The position numbers and the translations under genes were made by a program. The notes beneath the pieces are model-generated. The model had not been told where the DNA came from and made no database searches. It worked only from the letters and a program-made list of their open reading frames with translations. Shown here in pieces: positions 20,457 to 30,802 of a DNA stretch of 64,000 nt. This stretch comes from Candidatus Fermentithermobacillaceae bacterium (lineage in GTDB: Bacteria > Bacillota > Sulfobacillia > Fermentithermobacillales > DUSS01). Every line of letters starts with the position of its first letter. Positions within the stretch are counted from its first letter, which is position 1. The stretch is from NCBI GenBank assembly GCA_012842495.1, contig DUSS01000009.1, positions 1 to 64,000 of the forward strand. Reading direction: 5' to 3'.

Positions 20457-21239
20457 CTACTGCATCGCGATCCGCCGGATTTTTCGCCGGACTTCCTGCC
20501 ACAGCGCCAGTACCTGTTTCCTGGTAGACTCCGGGTCCCCCCGGTTATCTATCACCACATCCGACAATCTCTCTTTTTCCGGCAACGGCATTTGCGACGA
20601 TATTCTCGAGAGCGCCTCAGTTTTCGAGTACCCGTTCCGCCTGATGAGCCTCTCCATTTGGGTTTCGGGGTCCACTGACACGACCCATACCTCATCAACA
20701 AGCTTGTCCGCACCAACCTCAAATAGGAGAGGGGCATCCAGCACGACTACCTTCACGTTCAGCTTCTTCCTGGAACGCTCGACCTGTCCCTCTCCCGCGC
20801 TTCTTTTCTCCCCCGCGTCTTCCATCTTTACCATGCCTTCCTGCTGCGCCACGCCTTCCATCCCTACCGCGTTCTCCTGCTCCCCTGTACCTTCCTTCCC
20901 CTCTACGGATTCCCTCGAAAGTTCCGCGAGCGTCTCTTCCACCCTGGCCATGACCAGCGGATGGATAATGGAATCGAGCTTGTCAAGCGCTTCTTTATCT
21001 CCGAATACCATACCGCCTAGTTTTCGCCTGTTGATGGTCCCGTCTGGCCTGAGAATACCCGGACCGAAGGCGTCGACGACCCGGCGCCACCCGACCGTAC
21101 CTGGCGAAACAACCTCTCGGCTCACTTCGTCGGCGTCGATGATGACCGCTCCCAGCTCCCGGAGCATCCTCGACACGGTGCTCTTCCCGCTGGCTATGCC
21201 GCCGGTCAAACCTATAACATACAGACCCGAGTATTTCAT
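20457..21239 (-). CDS. coaE: dephospho-CoA kinase (with low-complexity insertion)
   Basis: VIGLTGGIASGKSTVSRMLRELGAVIIDADEVSREVV, VVVLDAPLLFEVG. Confidence 0.92.
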   Translation of the reverse strand: MKYSGLYVIGLTGGIASGKSTVSRMLRELGAVIIDADEVSREVVSPGTVGWRRVVDAFGPGILRPDGTINRRKLGGMVFGDKEALDKLDSIIHPLVMARVEETLAELSRESVEGKEGTGEQENAVGMEGVAQQEGMVKMEDAGEKRSAGEGQVERSRKKLNVKVVVLDAPLLFEVGADKLVDEVWVVSVDPETQMERLIRRNGYSKTEALSRISSQMPLPEKERLSDVVIDNRGDPESTRKQVLALWQEVRRKIRRIAMQ

Positions 21240-21372
21240 GTCGTCCTTCCGCCCCCGGTTTGTCGGGGCAACCCTGTCACTTTAGCACCTTTTCAGCCAG
21301 GAAACCTGTCAATCTTGGACCCTCCGGCCGGAAAGCATCTCAAACTGGCCAACCCGGCACCTTCAGTTACGA

Positions 21373-24300
21373 TCATACCTCGTACCACGTCTGCCCGACT
21401 CCTATGTCCACCTCGAGAGGAACCGAGAGTTCCCTGACGTTCTCCATCTCCTCCCGAACCAGCTTTTCCATAACATCCTGCTCGTCCGGGGGCATTTCGA
21501 AGATGAGCTCGTCATGGACCTGGAGGATCATCTTCGACCTGAGCCCTTCCTTCCGGAGCCGCCCGAATATCCTCACCATCGCCAGTTTGATGATGTCCGC
21601 TGCGGAACCCTGTATGGGGGTGTTGATGGCAGTGCGCTCCGCAAATCCCCTGACAGCTCTGTTCTTCGCGTTGATATCGGGAATCGGCCGCCGGCGTCCG
21701 AAAATGGTCGTCACGTACCCGTCTGTTCTTGCCTTTTCGATCGCCTCATCCATGTACTTTTTGACCATGGGGTAACGGCGGAAGTAGGCATCGATAAAGT
21801 GGCGGGCCTCCTCCCTGCTCACGCCGGTCTGCTTCGCCAGGCCGTAATCGGATATCCCGTAGACGACGCCGAAGTTTACCGCCTTGGCTCTGGAGCGGAG
21901 CTCGGGCGTCACATCCTCCAGCGGCACCCCGAAAATCTCCGAAGCGGTTCGCCTGTGGATGTCCTCCTTCCGGCGAAAAGCGTCGATGAGGGACGGGTCG
22001 CCCGATACGTGGGCCAGCACTCTGAGCTCGATCTGCGAGTAATCTGCGGAAAGGAGAACGTACCCCGGCTCTGCCCTGAATATCTTCCTTATCGTCTTCC
22101 CCAGATCGCCCCTGACCGGGATGTTCTGAAGATTCGGTTCCGAACTGGAAAGCCTGCCGGTGGCGGTGACCGTCTGGTGGAAAGTGGAATGAATCCTTCC
22201 GTCCTCGCCCACCACGTCGGGCAGGATGTCAAGGTAAGTGGATTTAAGCTTCTGGTACTGCCGGTATTCCAGTATCCTTTCGGCGATCTCGTGGTGCTGC
22301 GACAGTTCCTCTAAAACCTCCGCATCGGTGGAGTATCCCGTCTTGGTCTTTTTCACCGGTGGGAGCTTTAAATCTTCGAACAGGACCTCCTGGAGCTGCT
22401 TGGGAGAACCTATGTTGAACCTCTTACCCGCCAAGCGGTAGATGGTTTCCTCGACATCCCTTATTCTGCTCTCGAATTCCTTCGCTAGATCTCTACCGGT
22501 CTGGAGGTCCACGCATATCCCCGCAACCTCCATCGCCGCCAGGACCTCGATGAGGGGAAATTCGATTTCGACCGCGAGCTCATGGAGCCCATCGTCCGAC
22601 AGCCGCTGCTGCAGTCTGTCTACGAGAAGCGCCGAGGCAACCGCGCCGCAAGCCAGGTGAGCTCTGTGAGAAGAAACCGCGTCGCGACTATCCCTCTCCG
22701 CCTTCGGCCACTCGTAACGGGACGGCGGGACCTCCAGCGAGATTTCGTGGGCGGAGAAGTCACCGATCTTGTAAGTCGTCCTCGTGGGATCCAGGAGGTA
22801 CATGGCAACCTGCGTATCGAACACTCCGCCCCGGATCTCGAAGCCCCGCTTCATGGCCAGCACGTACAGCCACTTTATATCGTGGCCGACCTTTCGAATC
22901 GAGGCGTCTTCCAGCAAAGTTCGGAGAGAGTCGGGGAGCACGACTTCGTTCCCGGCCAGGTAAGCTTTTCTTCCATCTGAAAGACCTACGAGACCGGGAA
23001 TCCCCTTCTCCCGGTCCTCTGGCAGCGAATAGACCGACAGCACACGAGACCGCCGTACCTCGTCGCAGAATCGTTCTACGTCTCTGGGCGTTTTCAACAA
23101 ATTGATTTCCGGAGGCTCCTCTACAAAAAGCGCAGGACGGAACGGTGCTCCCTCCGCCGGTTGCCGGCCCGAAGCCTGTGCTTGTCCCGGCTGCCCGACC
23201 GGACCCGTCACGGTCGAAACCGGGCTTTCCACTCTGGCAGTGCGGCGCTCGTCCGGTCCCGCCCGTTCAGGGCCGGCCTGCTCTGCACCAGCCCGCCCGC
23301 TATCCGGTTCTGCCGCACCCGGCCGCGGAGCCCGTCCCGTCCCCGTACCTTGTTCCACGTGCGAAACGTGCGATTCGTGAAGACCCCGGCCATTTGCGGA
23401 CGAAGGCAGAAGCTTCAGCCTCGATATCAGCGAATGGAATTCAAGCCGCCTGAACACTTCCGCCGCCTTCTCCGGGTCCATCCCTGCCCACTCCAACCGT
23501 CCGAGTTCTCGGTCTACCGGAGCATCTCGCAAGATGGTGGCAAGTTCCCTGGAGAGAAAGGCGATTTCTCGCCCGTTTTTCAAAAGGGACTGGACCCTCG
23601 CCGGACCGATCTCGCCCAGGTGCTCGAAGACCCCTTCCAGATTCGAATAACGTTTGAGGAGGTCGATGGCGGTCTTTTCGCCGATACCTTTAACTCCCGG
23701 TATGTTGTCGCTGTGATCGCCCGCCAGGCCCTTCAAGTCGGGTATCTGGGACGGTCCGATCCCGATTTCCTCGCGGACCCTCTCCGGGTCGAACTCCCTC
23801 ACATCGCTGATGCCTTTGACGGGAACCACTGCGGAAACCGCAGGAGATACGAGTTGCAGGCAGTCCCGGTCGCCGGACAGAATGAGGACCGAGAAGCCTT
23901 CCTCAGCAGCCTTCCAGGAAAGCGTCCCGATGATATCGTCGGCCTCGTAGCCTTCCTTCTCGGCCACGGGTATTCTCAGCGCGTCGAGAACCTCACGAAG
24001 CAAGGGGATTTGGGCTTTGAACTCGTCGGGCGGGGGCTTACGAGTAGCCTTGTATTCGGCGAAAGTCTTGTGGCGAAAAGTCGGACCCGGAAGGTCGAAC
24101 GCCGCGACAACGTGAGTCGGCTTTCTCTCCGCTAGAAACCTGAGAAGCATGTTCACGAAACCGTAAACGGCGTTGGTGGGAATACCCGACTGCGTACGGA
24201 GGGCCGGAACAGCGTAAAACGCCCTCCTGGCGAGAGAATGCGTATCTACGAGGAGAATGACCTTGCGCCCCGTGCCGCCGCTTACCGCGTCACGGCCGTC

Positions 24301-24426
24301 CTCATCACCGCCGCCTCCGTCAAGGCCGCTCACGTCGCTGCGTCTCACGTTAGCGGTGCCCGCATCAGCGGTTCCTTCGAAGTTCAGTGTCACCAGGACC
24401 TGGTGCGACTTCCAATGGTAGCTCAA
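21373..24426 (-). CDS. polA: DNA polymerase I
   Basis: 5' nuclease LLVDTHSLARRAFYA, polymerase A DYSQIELRVLAHVSGD and KAVNFGVVYGISDYGLA, QVHDELIFE. Confidence 0.97.
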   Translation of the reverse strand: MSYHWKSHQVLVTLNFEGTADAGTANVRRSDVSGLDGGGGDEDGRDAVSGGTGRKVILLVDTHSLARRAFYAVPALRTQSGIPTNAVYGFVNMLLRFLAERKPTHVVAAFDLPGPTFRHKTFAEYKATRKPPPDEFKAQIPLLREVLDALRIPVAEKEGYEADDIIGTLSWKAAEEGFSVLILSGDRDCLQLVSPAVSAVVPVKGISDVREFDPERVREEIGIGPSQIPDLKGLAGDHSDNIPGVKGIGEKTAIDLLKRYSNLEGVFEHLGEIGPARVQSLLKNGREIAFLSRELATILRDAPVDRELGRLEWAGMDPEKAAEVFRRLEFHSLISRLKLLPSSANGRGLHESHVSHVEQGTGTGRAPRPGAAEPDSGRAGAEQAGPERAGPDERRTARVESPVSTVTGPVGQPGQAQASGRQPAEGAPFRPALFVEEPPEINLLKTPRDVERFCDEVRRSRVLSVYSLPEDREKGIPGLVGLSDGRKAYLAGNEVVLPDSLRTLLEDASIRKVGHDIKWLYVLAMKRGFEIRGGVFDTQVAMYLLDPTRTTYKIGDFSAHEISLEVPPSRYEWPKAERDSRDAVSSHRAHLACGAVASALLVDRLQQRLSDDGLHELAVEIEFPLIEVLAAMEVAGICVDLQTGRDLAKEFESRIRDVEETIYRLAGKRFNIGSPKQLQEVLFEDLKLPPVKKTKTGYSTDAEVLEELSQHHEIAERILEYRQYQKLKSTYLDILPDVVGEDGRIHSTFHQTVTATGRLSSSEPNLQNIPVRGDLGKTIRKIFRAEPGYVLLSADYSQIELRVLAHVSGDPSLIDAFRRKEDIHRRTASEIFGVPLEDVTPELRSRAKAVNFGVVYGISDYGLAKQTGVSREEARHFIDAYFRRYPMVKKYMDEAIEKARTDGYVTTIFGRRRPIPDINAKNRAVRGFAERTAINTPIQGSAADIIKLAMVRIFGRLRKEGLRSKMILQVHDELIFEMPPDEQDVMEKLVREEMENVRELSVPLEVDIGVGQTWYEV

Positions 24427-24508
24427 GCGGGAGGCCCCCTTTCCGGTATGACCTCACCCTTGCGCCGGGCTTCGATCGGGTACGGCCGGCTCGACAGGCC
24501 ACGGCCAG

Positions 24509-25879
24509 CTACGATCGGCGCCGGGACCTCAGCACCGCCACCGGCACAGCCGCGATAAGGGCGAGGACCGTCACCCAGGGAAAGATCTTAGCCCCGAACA
24601 CAAAGATTCCCTTCCATGAGGCGACGAATGCCCCCCAGACCGCCTTCCAGAAGCTCGCCCATTGGTCGGGTACAACAATGGCCCCTTCTTCTACAAAGCT
24701 CACGGACAGCGTGGAAAGGGCTGACGCGCGTTCGAGATAGTTGAGCTGTCCTTTCATGGACTCGATGTCGGCGCGAACCTGCCAGAGCTCCGCGTCCACC
24801 TGCAGGAGTTCGCCTACGGTCTTGGCTTCTCCCATTATCTGAATGAGCCGCGCCTCCTGAGCTTCCTTGACCCTCACCCTGGCAGAAAGGTCGATGTACT
24901 TTTCGGTGACATCCTGGGACGACTCGCTCTGGTCGATGAGTATCCCTAGAGTTCGGATGTCCTGCATCGTCTTGGTGAGGTTCTCCGCGGGAACCCTGCC
25001 AACCAGGTAGGCGCTGGCATTTCTCTTGGTCGCGGGATCACCTGTCACGAGGGAAGACGTCTCTACGTACCCCCCGGCCCCTTCGATTATCCTGCTCGCG
25101 CCGTCCAGCGCGTTTCTCACGCCGCCTCTCGATACCGAGATGGTCATCCTGGCGTTTCTGATTATCTTCCGCTGGATAACCGGCATTGCCGCAGAGTAGA
25201 CATCTTCGCCTTTCGTCCCGGCCGGAGGAGCTTCACCAGGCTCAGGCACGCCCGGCTGCGTTACGCCCATGACCGTAGAAGGCGATCTTTTGGCTCTATC
25301 CGCCGTTAGACCACTCTCCGAAGTCCCGGAACCACCGCTTTCGTCTCCGCCGCCGGTACCGGGCGGCGGAAGCTTGCCGGCGTCGCCGGCTCCCGGGGCA
25401 GGGGTAACGCCCTTCCCCAAGCTTTCACCAACTTGATATTCGGGCAGTCCCGTCCTTTGCGTCACCAAATCGCGAATGACTCCGAATGAGCCCAGGAGTA
25501 TCAGCATAACAAGGGCCCCGGCCAGCGCAGGCATGGCCCAGGACAACCTGGGATGCTTCACCCACCCGAACCAGCGTTCCCAGAATCTTTGACCCGCCCC
25601 GGCACCGACGGGTGGAACCTCACTACGGCCACAACCCGCGGGTGACGGAACGCTATTTTGCGCTCTTCTTATTACCATCATGATGCCTTCGTGAAGGTCG
25701 GGCGGCACATCTGCATCCACGAGCTCGGAGAAAGCTTTGCGTATGCTCGCCATCTCCCCAAGGAGCTTGCGACAGGATTCGCACTCTCTGACGTGCTCTT
25801 CGACGGCCATCCTCTCCACGGGCGACACCTCTCCGTCGATGTAGCACGACAGGAGCTCGATAATGTCGTCACACCTCAC
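24509..25879 (-). CDS. anti-sigma factor (zf-HC2) fused to DUF4349-like domain
   Basis: CDDIIELLSCYIDGEVSPVERMAVEEHVRECESCRKLL; ISVSRGGVRNALDGASRIIEGAGGYVETSS. Confidence 0.8.
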   Translation of the reverse strand: MRCDDIIELLSCYIDGEVSPVERMAVEEHVRECESCRKLLGEMASIRKAFSELVDADVPPDLHEGIMMVIRRAQNSVPSPAGCGRSEVPPVGAGAGQRFWERWFGWVKHPRLSWAMPALAGALVMLILLGSFGVIRDLVTQRTGLPEYQVGESLGKGVTPAPGAGDAGKLPPPGTGGGDESGGSGTSESGLTADRAKRSPSTVMGVTQPGVPEPGEAPPAGTKGEDVYSAAMPVIQRKIIRNARMTISVSRGGVRNALDGASRIIEGAGGYVETSSLVTGDPATKRNASAYLVGRVPAENLTKTMQDIRTLGILIDQSESSQDVTEKYIDLSARVRVKEAQEARLIQIMGEAKTVGELLQVDAELWQVRADIESMKGQLNYLERASALSTLSVSFVEEGAIVVPDQWASFWKAVWGAFVASWKGIFVFGAKIFPWVTVLALIAAVPVAVLRSRRRS

Positions 25880-26718
25880 TTGCCTTCCCTCCCTTCACAG
25901 GCGTCGTGAGGTTTGACGGTGCGCCTCGGAATTTGTTCCGAAAACTCCTCGTTGGCCGGTGGACTCGCTGTTACCTGGCGATCTGCCGGTCCGCCCACCG
26001 TGGCTTTCGACCGGCCCTCATGGGGTGTTTCGGGTTCACTCCGAACCTTTTTCCAGTTCCCGTTAGGCGTCGCGGTCGCCGTAGATCCCGGGCATGGTCT
26101 TTCAGATCCGCTCAAAAGCTTTTTCAAGGCCCACCTGGCCCTGGCAAGCCTTGACTTAACCGTACCCATGGGAACACCCGTGATCTCCGAGATTTCCACA
26201 TAACTCAGCCCTTTTATATGCGCCAGTACCAGCATGGTTCTGTGTTCGGGGGAAAGATCCCGGAGAACTTCGGCGATCTTTTCCAACAACACCCGGGACT
26301 CGACTTCATCTTCGATGGGAGGGCCTTTCTGTGGGACCTGAAGAGGCGCGCCCTTATCCAAATACGGCGCGTCAAGAGAATAGGACCAGCTCTTCTGTCT
26401 CTGCCTGATGGCGTCCACGCACAGGTTCACCGTTATGCGGTAAAGCCAGGTGGAAAAAGCTGACTCCCCCCGGAAGTCGGGGAGCTTCTCATAGACCCTG
26501 AGGAAAACCTCCTGAACAACGTCTCTGGCATCCTCGGGATCCAGGAGCGTACGCAGGGCGAGGTTGTACACCTGTCTTTCGTACTTAGCGACGATGGTCT
26601 CGAAAGCCCCATCATCACCCTGGGAAGCCCGTTTTACGAGTTCCAGGTCATCGGGCAAACCCACAGACTCACTCTCCTCCGGACACTCTCCGCCCATAGC
26701 CGTGCAGGTTATTATCAT
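25876..26718 (-). CDS. ECF RNA polymerase sigma factor (SigW/RpoE-like)
   Basis: LLDPEDARDVVQEVFLRVYEKLPDFRGESAFSTWLYRITVNLCVDAIRQR, SYVEISEITGVPMGTVKSRLARARWALKKLL. Confidence 0.92.
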   Translation of the reverse strand: MIITCTAMGGECPEESESVGLPDDLELVKRASQGDDGAFETIVAKYERQVYNLALRTLLDPEDARDVVQEVFLRVYEKLPDFRGESAFSTWLYRITVNLCVDAIRQRQKSWSYSLDAPYLDKGAPLQVPQKGPPIEDEVESRVLLEKIAEVLRDLSPEHRTMLVLAHIKGLSYVEISEITGVPMGTVKSRLARARWALKKLLSGSERPCPGSTATATPNGNWKKVRSEPETPHEGRSKATVGGPADRQVTASPPANEEFSEQIPRRTVKPHDACEGREGK

Positions 26719-26773
26719 CCGCGTTTACTTGCGATACCAGGTCTGCTCTTGCCGGTCAGGTCCGTCCTGATCT

Positions 26774-28675
26774 TCACGAATGCGGTACCTTTACTTCGAG
26801 TCCCAGCTCTTCGAGTTTCTCCCGGTCGATGGACGCCGGCGCGTCGGTCAAAACGCATGTACCGCTCGAGTTCTTCGGAAAAGCGATGACCTCCCGGATG
26901 GTTTCGGCGCCGGCCATCATCATAATCAGCCTGTCCATGCCGAAGGCGATTCCTCCGTGGGGCGGCGCTCCGTATTCGAACGCTTCCAGGAGAAAACCAA
27001 ACCTTTTCCTGGCCTCTTCTTCATTCAATCCCAGGACTCTAAATACCTTCTCCTGGACGTCCCTTCTGTGAATACGTATGGATCCCGAAGCCAGTTCCAC
27101 TCCATTCAGGACCACGTCGTAAGACCGGGCACGGATAGCTCCGCGGTCGGTTCGGGCAAGCTCCTCAAACCGTTCCAGATCCTCGGGGACTGGACTGGTG
27201 AACGGGTGATGCGCCGCTTCCCACTCCCCGGTATCCTCGTTGATTTTTAGGAGGGGAAATTCGGTGACCCATAGAAAGGCGCTGCTCCCCCGGGGGATCA
27301 TCCCGAGCGTGCGGCCGAGATCCAGCCTCATCTTGCCCAGTACCTCACAACACGGCACGTCCTCTCCGGCCACACACAGGACCAGATCGCCGGTGACGGC
27401 GCCTGACATCTCCCTCACCCGGTCGAGCTCGCTGTCCGACAGGAATTTCCGGGCCGGCGACCTCACCTCTCCGTCAAGATATGCCAGGGTGATGAGGCCC
27501 TTTGCCCCATATCCCTTGGCCCTTTCAACCAGAGCATCCACCTGGCTCCGGGGCATGCCCGCCTGTCCCGGCGCGACGAGGGCTTTCACGCGTCCGCCGC
27601 GCCGGAGGACATCAGCTACCACCTTAAACGAGGTACCTCGAAAAGCTTCCGTCACGTCGTGTATCTCCATGCCGAACCTTATGTCGGGCTTATCCGTTCC
27701 GTAACGAGCTACAGCTTCCCGGTAGGTCATGCGCGGGAATGGGACAGGAAGGGTCACCCCCAAAACGGTCTTCCACGTATATCCCAATAGTCCCTCGACC
27801 AGCGAGAACACTTCCTCCTCGCCGGCGAAGGACATCTCTATGTCTATTTGTGTGAACTCCGGCTGCCTGTCAGCTCGCAGGTCCTCATCCCGGAAACACC
27901 TGTTGATCTGGAAGTACTTGTCCACCCCGGCCACCATGAGAAGCTGTTTAAACAGTTGGGGCGACTGGGCCAGGGCGAAGAACTTTCCCGGTGCGGTTCT
28001 CACCGGAACCACGTAGTCGCGGGCACCCTCAGGCGTGCTCCTGGTCATCATAGGGGTTTCTATCTCCCAGAAACCGAGGCTGGAAAGATAGTCCCGCACG
28101 GCCTTCACGGCGCGATGCCGGAGTTCGAGGTTCCGCAACATGGGATACCGGCGAAGATCGAGGTACCTGTACTTGAGCCTGAGATTCTCGTCGGCATCGG
28201 TGTTATCCTGGATATAAAAGGGAGGCGTCTTCGCAGTGTTCAAAATGTGAATTCGGACGGCCTCCACCTCGATTTCACCTGTGGGAAGGGCAGGGTTGAC
28301 GTTCTCCGGCAACCTCTTCGTCACTTTTCCCTCTACGGCTACCACGTACTCGGACCTGAGTAGTTCAGCGGCGGAAAACGCCTGAGCACTCCGGTCGCGG
28401 GAGCTCACTACCTGAACGATTCCGGTCCTGTCGGCGAGATCGATGAATATCAGCTCCCCAAGGTCCCTGCGCCTCCGGACCCAGCCCATGAGCACCACAG
28501 ACTTCCCGGCGTCTTCGACCCGCAACTCACCGCAGTAATGGGTCCTCCGTAAGTCACCCAGGTCCTCGAGTTCAAGCCGGGTCTCAGTTCGCAGCTCGCT
28601 GCTCCGTTTGATTTTCCCGCTCCCGGAGCTCTGTTCGATTCTCTCGCCCATGTCTATCCCCCTATCCACGAGCAT
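26774..28675 (-). CDS. aspS: aspartate--tRNA ligase
   Basis: YCGELRVEDAGKSVVLMGWVRRRRDLG, FRDEDLRADRQPEFTQIDIEMSF, GGIAFGMDRLIMM. Confidence 0.97.
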   Translation of the reverse strand: MLVDRGIDMGERIEQSSGSGKIKRSSELRTETRLELEDLGDLRRTHYCGELRVEDAGKSVVLMGWVRRRRDLGELIFIDLADRTGIVQVVSSRDRSAQAFSAAELLRSEYVVAVEGKVTKRLPENVNPALPTGEIEVEAVRIHILNTAKTPPFYIQDNTDADENLRLKYRYLDLRRYPMLRNLELRHRAVKAVRDYLSSLGFWEIETPMMTRSTPEGARDYVVPVRTAPGKFFALAQSPQLFKQLLMVAGVDKYFQINRCFRDEDLRADRQPEFTQIDIEMSFAGEEEVFSLVEGLLGYTWKTVLGVTLPVPFPRMTYREAVARYGTDKPDIRFGMEIHDVTEAFRGTSFKVVADVLRRGGRVKALVAPGQAGMPRSQVDALVERAKGYGAKGLITLAYLDGEVRSPARKFLSDSELDRVREMSGAVTGDLVLCVAGEDVPCCEVLGKMRLDLGRTLGMIPRGSSAFLWVTEFPLLKINEDTGEWEAAHHPFTSPVPEDLERFEELARTDRGAIRARSYDVVLNGVELASGSIRIHRRDVQEKVFRVLGLNEEEARKRFGFLLEAFEYGAPPHGGIAFGMDRLIMMMAGAETIREVIAFPKNSSGTCVLTDAPASIDREKLEELGLEVKVPHS

Positions 28676-28789
28676 TTATGCCAAGCACCACTACCGAACA
28701 TCTGCACTGGACATCTATACTTGGAGATTACCACAAAGCACAACCGGGGGAGAACAGGAGGCCGTTGCCTTCTCGAGTTCCAGAGCCTT

Positions 28790-30061
28790 TTAACGTCGAC
28801 ATAGAGACTGCATTTCTTCTTTCATTCTTTCAAGCTGCACTTCCCGTTGCCATCCCTCGTCCATCGACCGGACAGTCGCGACACCCCTGGCAGTCTCTTC
28901 GGGGCCAAGGATAACCGCGTAGCGAGCTTCGTACCGTGACGCCTGCTTCATCTGAGCTTTCAAGCTGCGCCCGAGCTGGTCGAAGTCAGCTCGTAACCCG
29001 GCTACCCGCAGCCGGTTGGCGATTTCCAGGGCGCGATACGCGAGGGTGTCATCTACGTAGCATACGAAACAGTCCAGTCTCTCCCAGCCCTGCGGCGGGT
29101 TCTTTCCTTTTTCCACGGCCATGAGAAGCCTTTCGAGTCCCACGGCAAATCCTACGCCGGGAACGGAGGGACCACCCAGTGCCTCGACCAATCCGTCGTA
29201 TCGCCCCCCACCCAGGATGGCGTCCTGAGCACCCAGGGGCGGCCATTTGACTTCAAACACGGTCCGGGTGTAGTAATCCAACCCTCTGACCAGTGACGGG
29301 TCTATCCGGTAACTCATCCCCATGCCGGTCAGGATCTTCCCGAGCGTCTCAAAATGCTCTTTGCACCCGGTGCAAAGGTAATCGAGCATAGACGGAGCTC
29401 CGGCCAGGATCGCGCGGCATGTTTCGTTCTTGCAGTCCAGCACGCGAAGGGGATTTCTTCCGACCCTCCTCCGGCAGTCCTCGCACAGGTCAGATTCCCG
29501 GGCTCCGAGATACTCGGTAAGGGCTTTACGGTACCCTTCTCTGCATACGGGACATCCTATGCTGTTCAGGTGTAGCGTCGTCTCAGTGAGCCCCAGGGCG
29601 TTGCAGATCTCGACGGCAAGGAAAATCACTTCGGCATCGCACAGTGGAGAAGAAGAGCCGAGAAGCTCGGCCCCATACTGCACAAACTCTCGATATCGCC
29701 CTGCCTGGGGCTTTTCATAACGGAACATCGGTCCTATGTAATAGACCTTGACCGGTTGAGGGCCGGAATAAAGCCCGTTCTCGATATATGCGCGGCCGAC
29801 AGGAGCCGTCCCTTCCGGTCTCAACGTCAGGCTTCTACCAGCTCTATCTTTGAAGGTGTACATCTCCTTCTCGACGATATCGGTGGTCTCGCCGACGGTG
29901 CGGGTAAAAAGCTCGGTGTGCTCGAAGATGGGAGTCCGGATTTCCCGGTAATTGAACCGTTCCGAGACGTCTCGAAGAACTCTCTCCACCCGAAGCCATT
30001 TCCCCGTTTCCGCGGGAAGCCGGTCCTCCGTACCTTTGGGACGCGAGATCATCGCCCTCAC
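28790..30061 (-). CDS. hisS: histidine--tRNA ligase
   Basis: RPEGTAPVGRAYIEN, GPMFRYEKPQAGRYREFVQYGAELLG, GLDYYTRTVFE. Confidence 0.96.
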   Translation of the reverse strand: MRAMISRPKGTEDRLPAETGKWLRVERVLRDVSERFNYREIRTPIFEHTELFTRTVGETTDIVEKEMYTFKDRAGRSLTLRPEGTAPVGRAYIENGLYSGPQPVKVYYIGPMFRYEKPQAGRYREFVQYGAELLGSSSPLCDAEVIFLAVEICNALGLTETTLHLNSIGCPVCREGYRKALTEYLGARESDLCEDCRRRVGRNPLRVLDCKNETCRAILAGAPSMLDYLCTGCKEHFETLGKILTGMGMSYRIDPSLVRGLDYYTRTVFEVKWPPLGAQDAILGGGRYDGLVEALGGPSVPGVGFAVGLERLLMAVEKGKNPPQGWERLDCFVCYVDDTLAYRALEIANRLRVAGLRADFDQLGRSLKAQMKQASRYEARYAVILGPEETARGVATVRSMDEGWQREVQLERMKEEMQSLCRR

Positions 30062-30088
30062 CTCCGAGCTTTCTTTTCCGGCAGAGGT

Positions 30089-30706
30089 TTAAACAAAGGG
30101 ATTATGTACCTTCTCATGGCCGATGGTAGTTGTCTCTCCGTGTCCCGGATAGACTACCGTATCATCGGGAAGCACGAAGAGTTTCCCCGTGAGGCTATCC
30201 CGGAGGTCGGCCATGCTGCCACCGGGAAGGTCGGTGCGTCCGACGCCCTCGAGGAACAGAGTGTCTCCGGAAAAAAGCGTGCCTTCACGGTAGAGACATA
30301 TGCTGCCCGGCGTGTGCCCGGGAGTTTCCAGAACTTTAAAGGAAAGCTCCCCTACCTTCACCAAGTCTGATTCATTGAGAACGCCGTCCGGGCGAATTCC
30401 CCGCGAGCTTTTCGAGTTCATATACGGCCTCATCCAGCCAGGGTTCTCCAGAAGTTCGGCGTCGCCCCTGCCTAGCAAAACTACGGCGCCGGTCTTCTCT
30501 TTCAGTTCCGCGACCGCCCCCGTGTGGTCAAAGTGAGCGTGGGTGAGGACGATCTTCTCCGCTTTGACACCCTGTTTCCTCATGGCGTCCAGGATTACCG
30601 CGGCATCCCCGCCGGGATCGATCACCATGCAAGCCCCGGAGCTTTCGTCCACCACCACGTAGCAGTTGGTGTCAAGCGGACCTACTGTTAGACAAAGAAT
30701 CTTCAT
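30089..30706 (-). CDS. MBL-fold metallo-hydrolase (glyoxalase II-like)
   Basis: LTHAHFDHTGAV, TPGHTPGSICLY, VYPGHGETTTIGHEK. Confidence 0.92.
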   Translation of the reverse strand: MKILCLTVGPLDTNCYVVVDESSGACMVIDPGGDAAVILDAMRKQGVKAEKIVLTHAHFDHTGAVAELKEKTGAVVLLGRGDAELLENPGWMRPYMNSKSSRGIRPDGVLNESDLVKVGELSFKVLETPGHTPGSICLYREGTLFSGDTLFLEGVGRTDLPGGSMADLRDSLTGKLFVLPDDTVVYPGHGETTTIGHEKVHNPFV

Positions 30707-30802
30707 TTATACGACCGCTCCCGTATCAGCCATCAACGTTCGTTGCTTTAAATGAGAGTGTAACTCTACGGTCAGCCGGACGGGCAACGACTGTACGCCG
30801 AC

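Noticed and set aside
28676-30090. T-box leaders for aspS/hisS
   Set aside because: Intergenic gaps are too short and no T-box (TGGNACCGCG-like) sequence or terminator pair is visible.
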